64,000 bases of DNA, taken from the NCBI RefSeq assembly GCF_048771995.1, contig NC_133030.1:14785501-14849500 (forward strand), in the 5' to 3' direction. A program made the translations under genes and the position numbers. This DNA comes from Taeniopygia guttata (taxonomy: Eukaryota; Chordata; Aves; Passeriformes; Estrildidae). Of the stretch, positions 36,642-64,000 are shown piece by piece. Under the pieces are notes generated by a model. It worked only from the letters and a program-made list of their open reading frames with translations, was not told where the DNA came from and did not search any database. Position 1 is the first letter of the stretch; each line of letters begins with the position of its first letter.

Positions 36642-39506
36642 CTGCACCTAACTCCTGAAAAGACAGAGGGGAATGGTCAGGAATATGTCACATTCAGTCT
36701 TAGCAATGTGAAGATGTCAAATAGGAGTTCTAAGGGATTGCTCTGGTGCTACAAGTGAAAAACAGGTGTGTCTTTTCTATTTCCCTTCAAGGACATTTGT
36801 TCCAAGTAATACTGCTGGAAAGAAGTCATCACAAAGCAGCAATGGAAGAGCCCAAACCTTGGAACCTGGCAGTAACAGATGCCTTCCCAGATACACTACA
36901 AACACAACAAAATTTGGTTTCAGAAGTCATTACGGATGTGTTATTTAGCTGAATATGAAGTGTTTATACATAACTTTCTGATTGCAAATTGTATGTTCTT
37001 TATTGTTATTATTGTTACTAATGATACACAAATCACTCATTTTTGCTTTGTCTCTGATATTCCCAACACAGCTGGCAACTACAAAAGTTGGCAAACCCTG
37101 AAGAAATTAAGAATTTGTACAATGTTTTAATTAACATAAATCTAATGTTTTAGACTTGCAAGCATCCTTCCTGCTTTTCATATCAAATTCTTCAGAAATA
37201 CTATTTATAAACCACTGGTTTTCCCCAGCTATTGACCATCCGGATTTTACAGAATCCATGGAAAAGGATTACTCTGAAATAGCTGTGACACACGGTGGCC
37301 CTGTTTTATTACAGATCAACAGCTTTGCATTCCTACCCTGCCTGTTAAGAGCAGGCACTTGAGCTCTGATGGGGATCCCGGGGAAAGCAGCACTTCCCAG
37401 CGGCACGTAGGGCTGCCCCTGGTGCCATCTCGTGGTGGTCTGTAGGAGATCCCGGGGCATTCAGAGAAGTAATTGTGCTCTACTGTTCTTCAGTTCAGTT
37501 TAACTGATGTGAGAAATGGGTTTAGCACACCCTAATCCACACCTTGGACTAAGAGATAGGGAATTAGGAGGTTAATCACTGTCTCTACTTGCAATTTTTG
37601 GTGTTTGCACGTTGCTTGCTATTTCTCACTCTACAATGTCAGAAGCATTTTTTAAAATGTAGTAATTTAAGAAATGCTAAGGTCACTATAAATAAGTAAA
37701 AGTCTCTCAAACCCTTTATAACTGAAGTATTAAAAGTCTAGAATAGCAAGCAAGAAACAGAAAAGTCTAGAACAGAAAGCAAGCCCAGCACATATTCACA
37801 ATGTTGTTATTAAGTTTTCCTTGTAGTTGAATCCCTTGCCTTTTCCACATCTATGGTTTCTCATTTAAAGTTTTTTATCTTCCCAGCTAAAGGATACTCT
37901 AACTATCCCCCATTCTCATTTCTACACTGGACCTGTTGCATGCAAGTGTTCCCATGGTCAGAGCTCTACAAGGATATTTAAGTATCAAGAATTTTCCCAA
38001 GTTTTCTGGCCTTCCAACACGTGTGCACAACACTGGGATTAGGATCTCTACTGACCACCATGCAAAACCCAGAATTTACTTCAAGCCTGCAATTTTAACT
38101 TGACATTACAACAGACCCAGGTAAGAAGGCAGGAAAAGCCACACTTACAAATTGATGAACAGCACATTTACCATCCAGGATGCTCTGAGCAAGAGCCCCT
38201 CTTGACAAGTTTAAGCCTTCATGTTTTGACAGGCTGCTGCCCTGCTGTGGTCAGTGCAGTAATGAAGGAAACAATCCCATTCCCCTCTATTTCCAGCTTG
38301 GTTGTTTTCCTAAATTCTGTTTGAGTGTTTTCATCACCGTGGTTTTGATACATGAGGGTAACCAACTTCAAAATCTATACCTAAATCAAGTGCAAATGCA
38401 TTCTGTTCAGCCTGACCCTTTCTCAGCAATGAGCTTCTAAAGAATAAGTGCAGATAATTTTTGGCAGTATTGGGCTTGTGGTGACTGACTTCGTAAGTCT
38501 CCTGTTTGGAGTAGGCCCATCAGCCTTGTAACAAGATGTGGCAAGGCCAGTCAGCGACTACACAACACCACGGGTGAAATCGTGTCACATAAATGATGTC
38601 AGAAGAACCTAAGCCAAAATTTTTGTTATAATCCAGACTTGAACTTTATCAATGATGACTAACCACAAGGCCATGCATTAAAGTCAGAGTTTTCCTTGGC
38701 AGTAGTGGGAGTTAACACTTTTCAAATATATTTTGCTTTATTAACCCTTTCACAATAGCTCATCTCATGCTTCCATGCATAAAAAGACTTTTGCTTATGA
38801 GCACGTCAACCCCACTCCTCATCCAGGGGAGTGGCAGGTTCAGCAGTGTGAGAGGCCAAAAGAGGTGTTTTGTGCTTTGAAACACAGATCCAGACCCTAC
38901 CCTGTGATCTAGGAAGAACAGGAGATAATTTCTGGGTACATTTTAAGCTCCCTAGATTGGTGAACTGCAAGTTTAACAGATTTATGGATGTGGCCTTGAA
39001 CTGAAGTAACTACAAACATAAGTAACAAATCTTAAAAGCATTTCTTCTGCCAGGAAATTTTTAAGAAACTCTCTTGGCCTGTCAGCTAAACTTTATTCTA
39101 CAGCAAGGTGGCAATGCTGTAAATTCACAACTAATCCATGGCCTATGGATCAGGGCTACTATTTTAAAAGACTGACAAGCTCCCTATTATATTGTTTCAA
39201 GCATCACATGAGGGCCAGAAGCATCATTTTTCACCATTACTTTCAGCTACAACAATTAGAAAAGCAAATAATTGAAACACCTTCAGTTGTTTTGAACTCG
39301 CAATCACCAAGATCATCATTACACACCAAAAATCCCTATTGCTTTTCTAAGTATTTACTTCATGCCTGAAGAGTAGGATCCAAATGCCTACATTTAAGAC
39401 CTCCTTGAAGTGCCACAGAGTCCAGAAGAGAGATGATAACACCACACAGATTTCTCTGCACATTCTCTCCAAGAGAAGCCTTAAAAAGCACATGCACATG
39501 TCTTAG
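36642..39506. other. intergenic DNA facing the RRAS2 3' end
   Basis: Apart from the CTCF-like site I see only AT-rich sequence with short chance ORFs. No terminal exon of the expected convergent neighbour SPON1 was recognised. Confidence 0.6.
37422..37435 (-). promoter_or_regulatory. candidate CTCF site
   Basis: GTGCCATCTCGTGG on the plus strand matches the reverse complement of the CTCF core (CCACNAGRKGGCRS) at 13 of 14 positions, with a CpG at the variable centre. The flank TGCCCCTGG on the left is also CTCF-like. It lies about 4.5 kb beyond the RRAS2 stop, in the intergenic region. Occupancy is not shown. Confidence 0.4.
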
Positions 39507-39680
39507 TTAATAAACTTTGCACAGCAGCTGCTGGTGGTACCAGGGTTGTTTATTTTGTTTGTAAAGTTCACTGTGGTTACAACGTGGCTTAGCAGGTGTA
39601 GGTTCTTTAGCATCAACATCCTCAAATTTATCCATCTCTCCACGTGGAGCTCTACCACCTTCTCTATCAGCTCTGAGAAA
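39507..39680 (-). other. unassigned possible terminal exon downstream of RRAS2
   Basis: On the minus strand a long T-rich tract and TAATATGCAG form a good splice acceptor ending at 39681. It is followed at once by 57 open codons to a TAA. The product is charged and coding-like in composition, with segments such as RADREGGRAPRGE and MDKFEDVDAKEPTPAKPR. The next frame is also open for about the same distance; that frame is the one reached by splicing from RRAS2 exon 5 (which leaves two bases), and it would replace the CAAX tail. I do not recognise the protein in either frame. It could be an alternative last exon, an exon of an overlapping transcript, a gene relic, or chance. Confidence 0.2.
39549..39554 (-). 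terminator. distal candidate polyadenylation signal AATAAA
   Basis: This AATAAA on the minus strand lies about 2.35 kb past the RRAS2 stop and is followed downstream by a CTGCTGTGC stretch that could serve as a G/U-rich element. It falls inside the unexplained open frame at 39507-39680, so it could end either a long RRAS2 3' UTR or a separate terminal exon. Confidence 0.25.
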
Positions 39681-40809
39681 CTGCATATTAAAAAAAACTT
39701 ATTTTTGTAACACTCTACTATTTAAAGCCTTTTTACCATGACAGAAAGGTTAAAAAATAAAGGAAAAAAGTTATAAAATCTAAAGATATGTTCACTGAAC
39801 AAGTTCAGTCTCAGCACACATGCTGTAATCTGTTGTCTTAACTCATTCTAAAGCCACACATTCAGTGATTTACCTCCAGAGAGCTTTACATAGTTAAGAA
39901 AACACGTGGTGTTTGCTACAGGCTGTAATTTCTTACATTTGACTTGAAAAATGCAATGCATCTCCCAAATGTGTTTCCACTGTAACTCCTTGTTTGAATC
40001 TTCCACACACTCCTCCTAAGTAGCCTTTCATCAACCAATAAATCCACCAGGGAGGGGAAGCTGCCCACTCTCTCAAAACTGCATTACACATGCTATCCTA
40101 AATTACATTAAAAAAACTTAAATTCTTCTGCAATGCCTGGCAGTAGCCTGAATCCAAGGTATAATGCCTTCCTGCTGTAAAGGTACCTGGAACCTGTTTC
40201 AGCCCTGTTTCCTCAGGAGACACTTCCAGATTTATGGCAGAGCACCTGACAGTGAGCACAGCCTGAAAACACAAGGGTTGTTGATGGGACCACTGACTAC
40301 ACACTTCAAGCCAAAGCAAACATCAGCTTTTGTCATCTGTCATGACTTATGCTGAAAGTTTCTTGAAAGTAAAGTTTCTTTACTTCCAAGCTTGAGGAAA
40401 ATGCTCTTGCAGATATGTGTTGCTATTCCCCAGACAGGTTCCATCGCTCCCTTCTCCCCCCGACCTCCCCCCAAAAAATGCAGGTTTTGGAAGAGATTCA
40501 GAAAGAGGCAGTGTGTTTACCCCCCGAAAATGGTTAGACCATCTTTAATTCTAGCACCTGAAGTTATACAAGGGTTTCCTTAATAATCAAGTTTCAAAGA
40601 ACTGTTGGACACATTCAGTTAAGGTGACAACTGTGCAATACCACTCAGTATTTCAATATCAGGGACCATACTCTTGAATTGTTTAAACACAATCCACAGA
40701 ACTCAAAATTAAACAACCATCCACAGTTTAACTAAACAATCAGTTAAAAGTTCTTACAGTTTAATAATTCACATAATGGTCAGTCTTCAGCGAGGGATAC
40801 TGAAATTCA

Positions 40810-41905
40810 TTAAAACACAACACTAGATTTTATTCTATAGGTGTGCTGGGCAGGCACATAATTGGCCATTCTTGGGTATAATCGGGAGAGTAAGGAGAAT
40901 TTTACCACAGTTTGGCAAATCCCACATTTTGTCAGTTAAAAGTGAACTGTGAGAATTAAATACTCATCTTTACATATACACAAGTTATGCTGTGAAAGCA
41001 TATTTGCTTACAAACATATAAAAATACTTGTTAACTAGTTTGATAAGAAAATAATGTATAAAAGTATATAGCAAAAACATTTAATCATCTCTGACAATGG
41101 AAAGATCAAATTCATTTTTATATCACATGAAACAAAAACAGCTACAATTTTAGTTTTCCTTAATCCCTTACCCAGAAATACAAAGGAAGACACAATTTGT
41201 TTTCAAACATAATGTGAAATTTCTTAATAAGCTGAAATGCCTCAATCCAGAATGAGCTCAGGTATTTGGCCATATCCTAATAGTAGTAATAATCATCCTG
41301 TAGCTGTTCTGGATTCAAAAAATAAATACAGTAGAATGTTTTGGCCACCGAAATAAAACTGCAGCATAAATGAGAGATGAAAATTTTTGCTGACAATGAA
41401 ATTCAGTGTAGGTTTCTTAAGGCTAGCTGAATACTCAAGTCTAATTTAACTGAGGGCAGAAACAAACAAAAAAAAAGCCAATCCACCCCTTTTTTAAAAA
41501 GTATTCTCTATACTCCAATATAGGTCTCTGCAATAGCTAATGAAATGTCAGAAGTAAAAATAAATTAATTCACAAGAGACAACTTATGCATGACTTCAAC
41601 ACCTCGTCCTACACGGTTTTGTTTCATCTCCTTTGCGAATAAAACTCCACAAGGTGCAAGCTCTGAAGGGAGAGAAGGAACTGTGGTATTAGAGAAGCAG
41701 CCTTAGTGTTTTGGTTTGAAGTCTGCCCCAGGATGACAGAGTCTTCTTCAGGAACTATTCTGCCAGCTTCTTGGACTAAGGCTATTCTGGTGACCACTTT
41801 TAGGACATGCACATGTAAGGCTAGACCAATACCAGAAGTGATGTAAAATGATGGAAAGAAAAAAAAAATATGATCTGGCAGTTGATAGCTTGGTTCTTGG
41901 GACTC
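40810..41905 (-). other. RRAS2: RRAS2 3' untranslated region, minimum extent uncertain
   Basis: The sequence on the minus strand directly after the stop carries no splice donor I favour and no long open frame, as expected for a 3' UTR. The lower boundary is a guess based on a poly(A) signal at 40829-40834. Other signals (ATTAAA at 41080-41085, AATAAA at 39549-39554) would give shorter or longer ends. The region is AT-rich. Confidence 0.5.
40829..40834 (-). terminator. candidate RRAS2 polyadenylation signal AATAAA
   Basis: This is a canonical AATAAA on the minus strand, about 1.07 kb beyond the RRAS2 stop. The hexamer is plain in the sequence; that it is used is inference. Competing hexamers lie at 41080-41085 (ATTAAA) and 39549-39554 (AATAAA). 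Confidence 0.35.

Positions 41906-64000
<22,095 letters not shown>

Overview
The window is vertebrate nuclear DNA, most likely from a bird and probably a songbird. It is AT-rich, with scattered fragments of CR1 LINEs (the main avian retroposon), one avian-type solo LTR, low-complexity G/T and A/C tracts typical of passerine intergenic DNA, and a single recognisable multi-exon gene with large introns. There are no operons, CRISPR arrays, tRNA genes or rRNA genes.

The one secure gene is RRAS2 (TC21, a Ras-family GTPase) on the minus strand. Five coding exons can be placed to the base: 51814-51901, 51231-51333, 49763-49871, 42468-42586 and 41906-41993. They have canonical GT/AG borders and compatible phases, and together give residues 37-204 of the 204-residue protein, from just before switch I to the CAAX box CVIF. 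Exon 1 (start codon and P-loop) is not seen and should lie beyond the right edge, so 51902-64000 is read as part of intron 1. The 3' UTR runs leftward from 41905 to an undecided polyadenylation site.

Positions 1-39500 hold no exon I can assign to a known gene. In mammals the neighbour facing the RRAS2 3' end is SPON1, and no SPON1 thrombospondin-repeat exon was recognised here. This part contains a solo LTR (about 4690-5470), CR1 pieces at 10.8, 16.0-16.8, 23.3 and 35.8-36.6 kb, a G-rich minisatellite (15.35-15.65 kb), an isolated CpG island (about 28.43-29.33 kb) with a TATA box beside it and usable splice donors on both strands, a CpG-rich possible exon (32260-32520), a 424-bp repeat present twice at about 97% identity (29.4 and 36.2 kb), an AT-rich palindrome flanked by 21-bp direct repeats (33.7 kb), and a CTCF-like site (37.4 kb).

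No clear new biological system was found. The items most worth checking are the orphan CpG island with its possible spliced transcripts, the split 424-bp CR1 duplication, the palindrome, and an unexplained acceptor plus open frame 2.2 kb beyond the RRAS2 stop.
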